Below are positions 6,574 through 12,933 of a stretch of DNA of 14,209 nt, in pieces (position 1 is the stretch's first letter; every line of letters starts with the position of its first letter). Below the pieces are notes generated by a model, which saw nothing but the letters and a program-made list of their open reading frames with translations, made no database searches and was not told the origin of the DNA. The position numbers and the translations under genes are program-made. Origin of the DNA: Burkholderiales bacterium (lineage in GTDB: Bacteria > Pseudomonadota > Gammaproteobacteria > Burkholderiales > Burkholderiaceae_C); contig CANFNE010000027.1 in NCBI GenBank assembly GCA_947448105.1, positions 1 through 14,209 of the forward strand, written 5' to 3'.

Positions 6574-8306
6574 CCGAGTTCCTGACCGCCAATATGGCGC
6601 CCATCATGTTCGCGGCGCTGATCCTGTTTTTGTTGTTTGGCTACGCCGTGGCGTTTTCACTCGCAGCCTGCGGTTTGTTTTTTGGCGTCGTAGCCATTGA
6701 GCTGGGCCTGATCCAGCCCGCCTTTTTGCAGAGCCTGCCGCTGCGCATGTTCGGCATCATGCAAAACGACACGCTGCTGGCCATTCCGTTTTTCACGTTT
6801 ATGGGGTTGATCCTGGAGCGCTCTGGCATGGCCGAAGACCTGCTCGACACCATTGGGCAATTGTTTGGTCCGATTCGCGGTGGTCTGGCCTATGCGGTGA
6901 TTTTTGTCGGCGCCATGCTGGCCGCCACCACCGGGGTCGTGGCGGCGTCTGTCATCTCCATGGGGCTGATTTCCCTGCCCATCATGCTGCGCTACGGCTA
7001 CGACCGGCGTGTAGCGGGCGGCGTGATTGCAGCCTCGGGCACGCTGGCCCAGATCATTCCGCCTTCGCTGGTCTTGATCGTGCTGGCCGACCAGTTGGGC
7101 AAAAGCGTTGGTGATCTGTACAAGGGCGCGTTTATACCCGGCTTTGTGTTGACCGCTTTGTATGTGGGCTACATCCTGGTGCTGAGCTTTGTGCGCCCGC
7201 ACTGGGTGCCAGCGCTGCCGCCCGAGGCGCGCACCATCCGCGAGGCGGATGGCAGTTCGGGACTGCGCTCCCTGGGACTGGTGGTACTGGGCGCTACTTT
7301 GTGCGCCATCGCATTTGCCAAGTGGCGCCCTGACGCCACGCCGCTGGACGAGCTCATCGTCACCTCACTGTGTGTGGGCGTGGGCATGGCTTTTGTGCTT
7401 GCCGTCATCAACCGGATCACCGGGCTGGGACTGCTGTCCAACATGGCCGAGCGGGTGACGTTTGTGATGATTCCACCTCTGGCCCTGATTTTTCTGGTGT
7501 TAGGAACCATCTTTTTGGGCATCGCCACCCCCACTGAAGGCGGCGCCATGGGCGCCGTGGGTGCATTGGCCATGGCGCTGGTGCGCGGGCGCATTGACCT
7601 CAAACTGATCCGCCAGGCCATGGATTCGACCATGAAGCTGTCGTGCTTTGTGCTCTTTATTTTGCTGGGTGCCACCGTGTTCAGCCTGGCATTCCAGGGC
7701 GTGGACGGACCCAAATGGGTGGAGCACCTGCTCACCGGCTTGCCAGGCGGGCAACTGGGTTTCTTGATCGTAGTGAATATTTTGGTGTTTGTGCTGGCGT
7801 TCTTTCTGGACTTCTTTGAGCTGGCCTTCATCATCATTCCGCTCATCGGCCCGGTGGCCGAAAAGCTGGGCATTGACCTGGTCTGGTTTGGCGTGCTGTT
7901 GGCAGTCAATATGCAAACGTCCTTTATGCACCCGCCTTTTGGCTTTGCCTTGTTCTACCTGCGCAGCGTGGCGCCCCACGAGGATTACATCGACAAGGTC
8001 ACCCACAAGCCCATCAAGAAAATCACGATTGAGCAGATTTACTGGGGCGCCGTGCCCTTTGTGGTGATACAGGTGCTGATGGTGGGGCTGATCATTGCCT
8101 TCCCCTCGCTGGTATCGAGCGGCTTGGGCAAGGAGCCGACGGTGGACGCCGAGCAGGTGTTCCAGCAAATGCAAATCGATTCCAAGCAAAAATCAGACGA
8201 CAAGGCCGCCGCAGAAGTCGCTGCGCCGGGAAGCACCGAAGAAAAGGAAGACCCGATGAAGCGCCTGATGGAATCCATGAAGGACGACCAGGCCAAAAAA
8301 CCCTGA
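6570..8306 (+). CDS. TRAP transporter large permease subunit (DctM/TakM type), long form
   Basis: The large, transport-catalysing membrane subunit that uses the sodium gradient to move substrate delivered by the periplasmic binding protein. It has 578 residues against about 430 for the standard DctM. The extra length lies partly in an additional central membrane region (about 230-300, around GLRSLGLVVLGATL) and partly in a C-terminal tail (about 535-578) rich in Lys, Glu and Asp that is probably cytoplasmic. DctM-like features include PFFTFMGLILERSGMAEDLL (75-94), a glycine-rich segment GVVAASVISMGLISLP (about 124-139), ASGTLAQIIPPSLVLIVLAD (155-174), TPTEGGAMGAVGA (about 322-334) and the late FFLDFFELAFIIIP segment. 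The start overlaps the small subunit's stop by 4 bp. Long-form DctM proteins commonly accompany TakP-type binding proteins, which fits the gene convergent on the other side of the terminator. Confidence 0.9.
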   Translation: MTEFLTANMAPIMFAALILFLLFGYAVAFSLAACGLFFGVVAIELGLIQPAFLQSLPLRMFGIMQNDTLLAIPFFTFMGLILERSGMAEDLLDTIGQLFGPIRGGLAYAVIFVGAMLAATTGVVAASVISMGLISLPIMLRYGYDRRVAGGVIAASGTLAQIIPPSLVLIVLADQLGKSVGDLYKGAFIPGFVLTALYVGYILVLSFVRPHWVPALPPEARTIREADGSSGLRSLGLVVLGATLCAIAFAKWRPDATPLDELIVTSLCVGVGMAFVLAVINRITGLGLLSNMAERVTFVMIPPLALIFLVLGTIFLGIATPTEGGAMGAVGALAMALVRGRIDLKLIRQAMDSTMKLSCFVLFILLGATVFSLAFQGVDGPKWVEHLLTGLPGGQLGFLIVVNILVFVLAFFLDFFELAFIIIPLIGPVAEKLGIDLVWFGVLLAVNMQTSFMHPPFGFALFYLRSVAPHEDYIDKVTHKPIKKITIEQIYWGAVPFVVIQVLMVGLIIAFPSLVSSGLGKEPTVDAEQVFQQMQIDSKQKSDDKAAAEVAAPGSTEEKEDPMKRLMESMKDDQAKKP

Positions 8307-8351
8307 GCGCCCTGCCCTTTGGCGCCTCTGGGCGCCAGAACGCGGCCCATA

Positions 8352-8379
8352 AAAAAACCCCGCCAAGGCGGGGTTTTTT
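8352..8379. terminator. Bidirectional intrinsic terminator between the TRAP permease and takP
   Basis: A perfect palindrome: six A (8352-8357), CCCCGCC (8358-8364), AA, GGCGGGG (8367-8373), six T (8374-8379). On each strand it gives a GC-rich stem followed by a T-run, so it can end both convergent transcripts. A second possible hairpin, GGCGCC-TCTG-GGCGCC (8321-8336), precedes it on the plus strand without a T-run. Confidence 0.9.
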
Positions 8380-8396
8380 ACGTCAAACGAACGGTC

Positions 8397-9476
8397 TTAG
8401 AACTTCTGCGCCTGCATGAAGTCGTCCATGGATGCCTCGGCCAGACCGAACCACAGATTGCTTTCCTTGCGGAAGGCGGCGTAGTCGGTGTAGATTTTTT
8501 TCCAGGCCGGGTTGGTGTCATTCAACTCCGCGTACACATCCATCGCCGCCTTGAAAGACGCAGTCAGGATTTCTTTGGGGAAGGCATGCAGTTTTACGCC
8601 CTGGCCGATCAGTGTTTTGAGCGCGGGCATATTGCGCGCGTCGTACTTGGCCTGCATATCGACGTGGGCGAAGGCCGCCGCTGATTCCACGATGGCCTTG
8701 TATTCGTTGGGCAAGCCGTCATACGCTTTTTGGTTGACATACAGAGACAACTGGGGGCCTGCCTCCCAAAAACCGGGATAGTAGTAATGCGGGGCAACCT
8801 TGCTAAAGCCCAATTTCAGGTCGTCGTAGGGGCCTACCCATTCGGCCGCGTCAATCGTGCCCTTTTCTAGCGCCTGGTAGATCTCGCCGCCTGGAATGTT
8901 GGACGGCACCACGCCCAAACGCTCCAGCATCCGCCCAGCAAAGCCACCGCAGCGGAATTTCAGGCCCTTAAGGTCGGCCACCGAATTGATCTCCTTGCGG
9001 AACCAACCGCCCATTTGTACGCCGGTGTTGCCCATGGGGAAGTTGACGATGCCCACCTTGGCATAAAACTCACGCGTGAGCTTGAGTCCATTGCCCTCGT
9101 ACATCCAGGCCGTCATTTGGCGGCTGTTGAGTCCAAAAGGCACGGCGCAGTCCAAGGCGTAGGTGGGATCTTTGCCGAAAAAGTAATACGGCGCGGTGTG
9201 CGCCATTTCCACCGTGCCGTTGGACACGCCGTCCAACACGCCAAAGGCTGGCATCAATTCACCCGCGGCGTGGGTGCTGATGACAAATTTGCCGCCGCTC
9301 ATTTCGCCCACTTTTTTGGCGAACACGTCGCAGGTGCCAAACAGGGTGTCGAGCGACTTGGGGAAGCTCGAGGCCACGCGCCAGCGCAGGGTAGATTGGG
9401 CGTGCACGGCTGGCGCCATGCCTGCGGCCAAAACGCCAGCAAGTCCTGCTTTTTTGATGATTGAACGACGATCCAT
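8397..9476 (-). CDS. takP: TRAP transporter substrate-binding protein, 2-oxoacid type (TakP-like)
   Basis: A periplasmic receptor that should bind 2-oxoacids (pyruvate, 2-oxobutyrate and the like) with Na+ and deliver them to the TRAP permease. It has 359 residues. The N-terminus DRRSIIKKAGLAG followed by a hydrophobic run and AVHA-Q (predicted cleavage after 26) looks like a twin-arginine signal. The mature part follows TakP of Rhodobacter sphaeroides closely as I recall it: WRVASSFPKSLDTLFG (32-47), GKDPTYALDCAVPFGL (101-116), MGNTGVQMGGWFRKEINSV (148-166), FRCGGFAGRMLERLGVVP (174-191), LEKGTIDAAEWVGPYDD (203-219) and YYYPGFWEAGP (231-241). Arg175, Glu212-Trp213 and Glu238 lie where TakP contacts substrate and sodium. 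ATG 9476 has GGAG (9484-9487, complement) 7 nt upstream. It is convergent with its presumed permease rather than in one operon, so expression of the two halves must be matched by other means. Confidence 0.9.
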   Translation of the reverse strand: MDRRSIIKKAGLAGVLAAGMAPAVHAQSTLRWRVASSFPKSLDTLFGTCDVFAKKVGEMSGGKFVISTHAAGELMPAFGVLDGVSNGTVEMAHTAPYYFFGKDPTYALDCAVPFGLNSRQMTAWMYEGNGLKLTREFYAKVGIVNFPMGNTGVQMGGWFRKEINSVADLKGLKFRCGGFAGRMLERLGVVPSNIPGGEIYQALEKGTIDAAEWVGPYDDLKLGFSKVAPHYYYPGFWEAGPQLSLYVNQKAYDGLPNEYKAIVESAAAFAHVDMQAKYDARNMPALKTLIGQGVKLHAFPKEILTASFKAAMDVYAELNDTNPAWKKIYTDYAAFRKESNLWFGLAEASMDDFMQAQKF

Positions 9477-9477
9477 A

Positions 9478-9487
9478 GGAGTACTCC
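9478..9487. repeat. Perfect 10-bp palindrome GGAGTACTCC spanning the takP ribosome-binding site
   Basis: GGAGTACTCC lies 1 bp upstream of the takP ATG on the minus strand and contains its GGAG Shine-Dalgarno. With no loop it is a poor RNA hairpin, so protein binding or chance are the alternatives. Confidence 0.3.
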
Positions 9488-9553
9488 GTTAATGGTGAGA
9501 CAAATGCGCATACGCGCAGGGTGCCCGCTTATGGGCCCACCTGCTGATTGTAG

Positions 9554-9584
9554 AAACCCCTTGTGCTGGCACGCAGAGGGGTTT
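9554..9584 (-). terminator. Probable terminator after dxs
   Basis: AAACCCCT (9554-9561) pairs with AGGGGTTT (9577-9584) around a loop that itself holds GTGCTGGCAC (9563-9572). Read on the minus strand it begins about 20 nt after the dxs stop and ends in GGGGTTTCT, a modest T-run. It separates dxs from takP. The remaining 9477-9553 holds no clear promoter; TACAAT (9547-9552, minus strand) lacks a recognisable -35. Confidence 0.6.
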
Positions 9585-9605
9585 TCCCTCGGAAGGCACA
9601 GGCGC

Positions 9606-11474
9606 TCAGGGCGCGAAGCGGGCGCGTATCGACGCCTCAATGCCCGGAGCGTCCAGACCTTGCATGGACATGAGCTTGACCGGGTCACCGTGTTCGATAA
9701 ACACATCGGGCAAACCGAGTTGCAGCACTGGCACCGTTTGCTGCGCGGCCTGCAGGGCTTCGAGTACCGCACTGCCCGCGCCGCCCATCAGGGCGCCGTC
9801 TTCGACCGTCACCAAGGCTATATGCGTTTTGGCCACTTCGATCAGCAGCTCAGTGTCCAGCGGCTTGGCCCAGCGCATATTGACCACCGTAGCGTTCAGG
9901 GCCTCGGCGGCGGCCAGTGCGGGCTGCAGCAAGGTACCAAACGCCAAAATGGCAATACCCGTGCCCTGGCGGCGAATCTCGCCCTTGCCAAAGGGCAAAC
10001 CATCCAGGCTGGCGCTTGGCGCCACGCCCGCGCCACTGCCGCGCGGGTAGCGTACGGCCACCGGCTGGTCCTGGGCGTAGGCGGTGCTGAGCAACTGGCG
10101 GCATTCGTTTTCGTCCGCCGGGCAGGCAATGGCCATATTGGGAATGCAGCGCAAAAACGCGATGTCATAGGCCCCGGCATGGGTGGCTCCGTCGGCACCC
10201 ACCAAGCCCGCACGGTCCAGCGCAAACACCACCGGCAGATTCTGGATCGCCACGTCGTGGATGAGCTGGTCGTAGGCGCGCTGCAAAAAGGTGGAGTAAA
10301 TCGCCACCACAGGCTTGAGCCCTTCGGTGGCCAGCCCGGCGGCAAAGGTCACGGCGTGCTGCTCGGCAATGCCGACGTCAAAGTAGCGCTTGGGAAAGCG
10401 GGCTTCAAACTCCACCAGGCCCGACCCCTCGCGCATGGCAGGGGTAATCCCCACCAGGCGCTCGTCGTGTTCGGCCATATCGCACAGCCATTGACCAAAG
10501 ACCTGCGTGAAGGTGGTTTTGGGCGCTGTAGCGGGTTTTTGCAGGCCGACGGCCGGGTCAAATTTGCCCGGGCCGTGGTAGGCCACCGGGTCGGCCTCGG
10601 CATGGTCGTAGCCCTGGCCTTTTTTGGTGACCACGTGCAAAAACTGTGGCCCCGTCAGGTGGCGGATGTTCTCAAGCGTGGGAATCAGGGAGTCGAGGTC
10701 GTGGCCGTCAATAGGGCCGATGTAGTTGAAGCCAAATTGCTCAAACAGCGTCGCAGGCACCACCATGCCTTTGGCGTGCTCTTCGATGCGCTTGGCCAGC
10801 TCAAACAAGGTAGGCGCACCTTTAAGCACGCTTTTTCCCATGCTTTTGGCTTTTGCATAAAACTGCCCGCTCATGAGCTGCGCCAGGTAGCGGTTGAGTG
10901 CCCCCACGGGCGGGCTGATGCTCATCTCGTTGTCGTTCAGGATGACGAGCAAGCGGCAGTCTTCTACGCCGGCGTTGTTCAGCGCCTCAAACGCCATGCC
11001 AGCGGTCAGCGCACCGTCGCCAATGACGGCCACCGAGTAGCGGTCGTCGCCCTTGATCTTGGCGGCCATCGCCATCCCTAAGGCGGCTGAAATTGAGGTG
11101 CTGGAATGCGCCGTCCCAAAGGTATCGAACTCGCTCTCGGCGCGCTGGGGGAAACCGCTCAAGCCGCCCAACTGGCGCAGCGTGGCCATACGCTCGCGCC
11201 GCCCGGTCAGGATTTTGTGCGGATAGGTCTGGTGGCCGACGTCCCACACCACGCGGTCGGTGGGGGTGTTGAACACGTAGTGCAAGGCAACGGTGAGTTC
11301 CACTGTGCCCAGGTTGGAGCTCAGGTGGCCGCCGGTCTTGGACACGCTGTGCAGCACATAGGCCCGCACTTCGTCGGCCACGGTACGCAGGTCCGTGCGC
11401 GCCAGGCGGCGCAAATCCTGGGGGCTGTGAATGCCGGGCAGCAAGGGCGCGCTGGGGTGCGTGGAGTGGGGCAT
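9606..11474 (-). CDS. dxs: 1-deoxy-D-xylulose-5-phosphate synthase
   Basis: This thiamine-diphosphate enzyme condenses pyruvate and glyceraldehyde 3-phosphate to DXP, the entry step of the MEP isoprenoid pathway and a source for thiamine and pyridoxal. The protein is 622 residues, close to the 620 of E. coli Dxs. Visible sites are His50 in SKTGGHLSSNLGTVELT, WDVGHQ with His81, the ThDP motif IGDGALTAGMAFEALNNAG (151-169) ending in ILNDNEMSIS (178-187), and Glu371 in GIAEQHAVTFAAGLA (368-382), all within one residue of E. coli numbering. The DRAGLVGADGATHAG segment (420-434) is also typical. I chose ATG 11474 because it restores family length; a TTG at 11504 in frame would add 10 residues and has no ribosome-binding site. 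It is last in xseB-ispA-dxs and is followed by a terminator-like hairpin. Confidence 0.96.
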   Translation of the reverse strand: MPHSTHPSAPLLPGIHSPQDLRRLARTDLRTVADEVRAYVLHSVSKTGGHLSSNLGTVELTVALHYVFNTPTDRVVWDVGHQTYPHKILTGRRERMATLRQLGGLSGFPQRAESEFDTFGTAHSSTSISAALGMAMAAKIKGDDRYSVAVIGDGALTAGMAFEALNNAGVEDCRLLVILNDNEMSISPPVGALNRYLAQLMSGQFYAKAKSMGKSVLKGAPTLFELAKRIEEHAKGMVVPATLFEQFGFNYIGPIDGHDLDSLIPTLENIRHLTGPQFLHVVTKKGQGYDHAEADPVAYHGPGKFDPAVGLQKPATAPKTTFTQVFGQWLCDMAEHDERLVGITPAMREGSGLVEFEARFPKRYFDVGIAEQHAVTFAAGLATEGLKPVVAIYSTFLQRAYDQLIHDVAIQNLPVVFALDRAGLVGADGATHAGAYDIAFLRCIPNMAIACPADENECRQLLSTAYAQDQPVAVRYPRGSGAGVAPSASLDGLPFGKGEIRRQGTGIAILAFGTLLQPALAAAEALNATVVNMRWAKPLDTELLIEVAKTHIALVTVEDGALMGGAGSAVLEALQAAQQTVPVLQLGLPDVFIEHGDPVKLMSMQGLDAPGIEASIRARFAP

Positions 11475-11524
11475 GGGGGCTTCTGTCTGAGCGGGTGTTG
11501 TCAATGTAAACGTCGCGGTGTCAG

Positions 11525-11542
11525 TGTAATTAAAAATTCACA
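11525..11542. other. AT-rich island in the ispA-dxs gap
   Basis: The 77 bp between ispA and dxs hold an 18-bp AT-rich stretch, TGTAATTAAAAATTCACA, which is an imperfect dyad with CRP-like outer arms (TGTGA/TTACA on the minus strand) but 8 rather than 6 bp between them. It could mark an internal dxs promoter, although no good -35/-10 pair is visible. Confidence 0.25.
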
Positions 11543-11551
11543 ACGCGGGGC

Positions 11552-12490
11552 TCAATGGCTGCGATGCACCACCATGTCGGCCAGCCCGGCCAAGGCGGCC
11601 GTGTTGCGCAAGCCACTGGCCTGAAGCGCTGCGTGCGCCTGGGCCGACAGCTCTTGGGCGTAGCGCTGGCTGCGCTCCAGGCCCATCAGCGACACATAGG
11701 TGGGTTTGTCGTGGTCGGCGTCTTTGCCGGCAGTTTTACCCAGGGTGGCCGAATCTGCCGTCACGTCGAGCACATCGTCGACCACCTGAAAGGCCAGGCC
11801 CAGGGCTTGGCCGTAGGCAGCGAGCGCCGATTGCGCTTGTTCGCTGGCGTGGGCGCAGGCCGCTCCCAGCATCACGCTCGCTTGCAAAAGAGCGCCGGTT
11901 TTGAGCTGGTGCATATGGCGCAGCGCCTGCTCGTCGAGCGTCTGACCCACGCTGGCCAGGTCAATCGCCTGGCCCCCGGCCATGCCGGTGCTGCCCGCCG
12001 CGCGTGCCAGCAAGGCGCACAAGCGCCCTTGCACCGCCAGGGGCACGCTGCCGTCGTCCGGGGTGAGCAGCTCAAAAGCCAAAGCCTGCAAAGCGTCACC
12101 GGCAAGCAAGGCCCCCGCCTCACCAAACTGCACGTGCACCGTCGGTTTACCCCGGCGCAGCACGTCGTTGTCCATGCAGGGCATGTCGTCATGCACCAGG
12201 GAATAGGCATGAATCAGCTCCACCGCGCAGGCTGCGCGCAGGGCGGCAGTCGGGTGGTTCTGGGTGTCGGGCTGGGCTACCGCCTCAAAGGCAGCCAGGG
12301 CCAACAAGGGGCGCAAGCGTTTGCCACCATCGAGCACCGCGTAGCGCATGGCTTGAACCAGGCCCTGCGGCGCACCCCAACCAAGCGCGGGAACCGCGTC
12401 TGCCGTAACCCACTGCGACAAAGCAGTTTCCACCGCCCCGAGCTGCGTGCGGCTCCACGTCTCCAGAGAAAAGGCAATGGGCTGGCTCAC
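11552..12490 (-). CDS. ispA: Farnesyl diphosphate synthase (geranyltranstransferase)
   Basis: This cytosolic trans-prenyltransferase adds isopentenyl diphosphate to DMAPP and then GPP to make farnesyl diphosphate, precursor of quinone tails and undecaprenyl phosphate. It is 312 residues long; the E. coli enzyme has 299. It shows GGKRLRP (55-61), the first aspartate-rich motif LVHDDMPCMDND (98-109; Asp101, 102 and 107) followed by the RRGKPTVH segment, TGALLQASV (198-206), the second motif FQVVDDVLDV (234-243; Asp238, 239 and 242) and GKT.GKDADHDKPTYVSLMG (251-270). The start is a GTG at 12490 that overlaps the xseB stop as GTGA, so translation is coupled. The reading frame stays open upstream through xseB, but those codons encode an Arg/Gly/Ala-rich shadow. 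The short-chain (C15) assignment comes from family resemblance and the operon. Confidence 0.95.
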   Translation of the reverse strand: MSQPIAFSLETWSRTQLGAVETALSQWVTADAVPALGWGAPQGLVQAMRYAVLDGGKRLRPLLALAAFEAVAQPDTQNHPTAALRAACAVELIHAYSLVHDDMPCMDNDVLRRGKPTVHVQFGEAGALLAGDALQALAFELLTPDDGSVPLAVQGRLCALLARAAGSTGMAGGQAIDLASVGQTLDEQALRHMHQLKTGALLQASVMLGAACAHASEQAQSALAAYGQALGLAFQVVDDVLDVTADSATLGKTAGKDADHDKPTYVSLMGLERSQRYAQELSAQAHAALQASGLRNTAALAGLADMVVHRSH

Positions 12491-12738
12491 GTGCTTTTCC
12501 AGGGTTTGAGCACGCCCTTGTCCAGCACCTTGACCTGGTCTTCCACCGCTTGAAGCTTTTCGCGGCAAAGCTGCAACAGGCCCGCGCCACGCTCGTAGCT
12601 GGCCAGCAGTTGGTCCAGCGGCAGATCGCCCGATTCCATGCGGGCCACCAGGGTTTCGAGCTCTTGCATGGCCACCTCGTAATGGGCTGGCAGAGGTGCG
12701 CTTTCCAGTGGGACGGACGGGGGAGTGGCCTTTGGCAT
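12487..12738 (-). CDS. xseB: Exodeoxyribonuclease VII small subunit
   Basis: The small subunit of exonuclease VII, which with XseA (not in this window) degrades single-stranded DNA in repair and recombination. It has 83 residues, the usual size. The core YEVAMQELETLVARMESGDL (20-39) followed by PLDQLLASYERGAGLLQLC and the helix REKLQAVEDQVKVLD is the typical helical-hairpin sequence with conserved Glu-Leu-Glu and Ser-Gly positions. The N-terminal 18 residues are Pro/Ala-rich and probably disordered. The Shine-Dalgarno is weak. Its stop overlaps the ispA GTG start by 4 bp. The pairing xseB-ispA-dxs is widespread in proteobacteria although xseB has no role in isoprenoids. Confidence 0.94.
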   Translation of the reverse strand: MPKATPPSVPLESAPLPAHYEVAMQELETLVARMESGDLPLDQLLASYERGAGLLQLCREKLQAVEDQVKVLDKGVLKPWKST

Positions 12739-12784
12739 GGTGGCGGCTGCTTGGCGACAAGAAGCGGGGGTTGGGGTGGGCGCG

Positions 12785-12790
12785 ATTTTA
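12785..12790 (-). promoter_or_regulatory. Possible -10 box of the xseB-ispA-dxs promoter
   Basis: On the minus strand TAAAAT, in the context GGCATAAAATCG, matches 5 of 6 bases of the -10 consensus and lies 46 bp before the xseB ATG, giving a leader near 40 nt. The expected -35 region is GC-rich and poor, so the call rests on the -10 and position. Confidence 0.4.
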
Positions 12791-12828
12791 TGCCAGCGTT
12801 CCGGCGCAGCGCCTCATAGGGGCGGGGC

Positions 12829-12834
12829 TACAAT
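12829..12834 (+). promoter_or_regulatory. Possible -10 box of the Rieske oxygenase promoter
   Basis: TACAAT in the context GGGGCTACAATCGCCC is 5 of 6 to consensus. It is bracketed by the inverted repeat GGGCG (12820-12824) and CGCCC (12835-12839). No good -35 is present. Transcription would start near 12841, leaving a leader of about 93 nt that contains the terminator-like hairpin described next. Confidence 0.4.
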
Positions 12835-12849
12835 CGCCCTCCTTCGCTA

Positions 12850-12883
12850 CCGGCTTTCCCAGGGGAAAGGCCCGGCTTTTTTT
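12850..12883 (+). terminator. Intrinsic-terminator-like hairpin in the leader of the Rieske oxygenase gene
   Basis: CCGG-CTTTCCC (12850-12860) pairs with GGGAAAG (12863-12869) and, past single-base bulges, CC and GG (12871-12875), followed directly by C and seven T (12877-12883). The geometry is that of a rho-independent terminator on the plus strand. The neighbouring gene upstream runs the other way, so it does not end a coding transcript. It lies between the proposed promoter and the ATG at 12934, which suggests attenuation or a very short RNA. Confidence 0.55.
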
Positions 12884-12922
12884 ATGGCGCAACTGCGCAT
12901 TCTCCCTGTGGGGAGTCTTTAG
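12884..12922 (+). other. Possible 12-codon leader ORF before the Rieske gene
   Basis: ATG at 12884 opens a frame encoding MAQLRILPVGSL, ending in TAG 11 bp before the oxygenase start. It begins right after the T-run of the hairpin and spans two small hairpins, GCGC-AACT-GCGC (12887-12898) and CTCCC-TGTG-GGGAG (12902-12915). There is no ribosome-binding site other than T-rich sequence, so translation is doubtful. Confidence 0.2.
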
Positions 12923-12933
12923 GTCAGGTTCCT

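Noticed and set aside
7169..7909. A 246-codon minus-strand frame inside the large TRAP permease
   Set aside because: It is the complement of a membrane-protein gene and is Ser/Thr/Arg/Met-rich, a typical shadow composition.
8321..8336. GGCGCC-TCTG-GGCGCC as a terminator
   Set aside because: It can fold but lacks a T-run. The true terminator is the A/T-flanked palindrome 16 bp further on.
9492..11081. A 529-codon plus-strand open frame opposite dxs
   Set aside because: It lies almost entirely antisense to the unmistakable dxs gene, its translation is rich in His, Gln, Arg and Gly without family features, and long antisense frames are expected in GC-rich codon usage.
12491..12760. Upstream extension of the ispA frame (90 extra codons)
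   Set aside because: It overlaps xseB in another frame and encodes low-complexity Arg/Gly/Ala sequence. The GTG at 12490 gives the normal family length.
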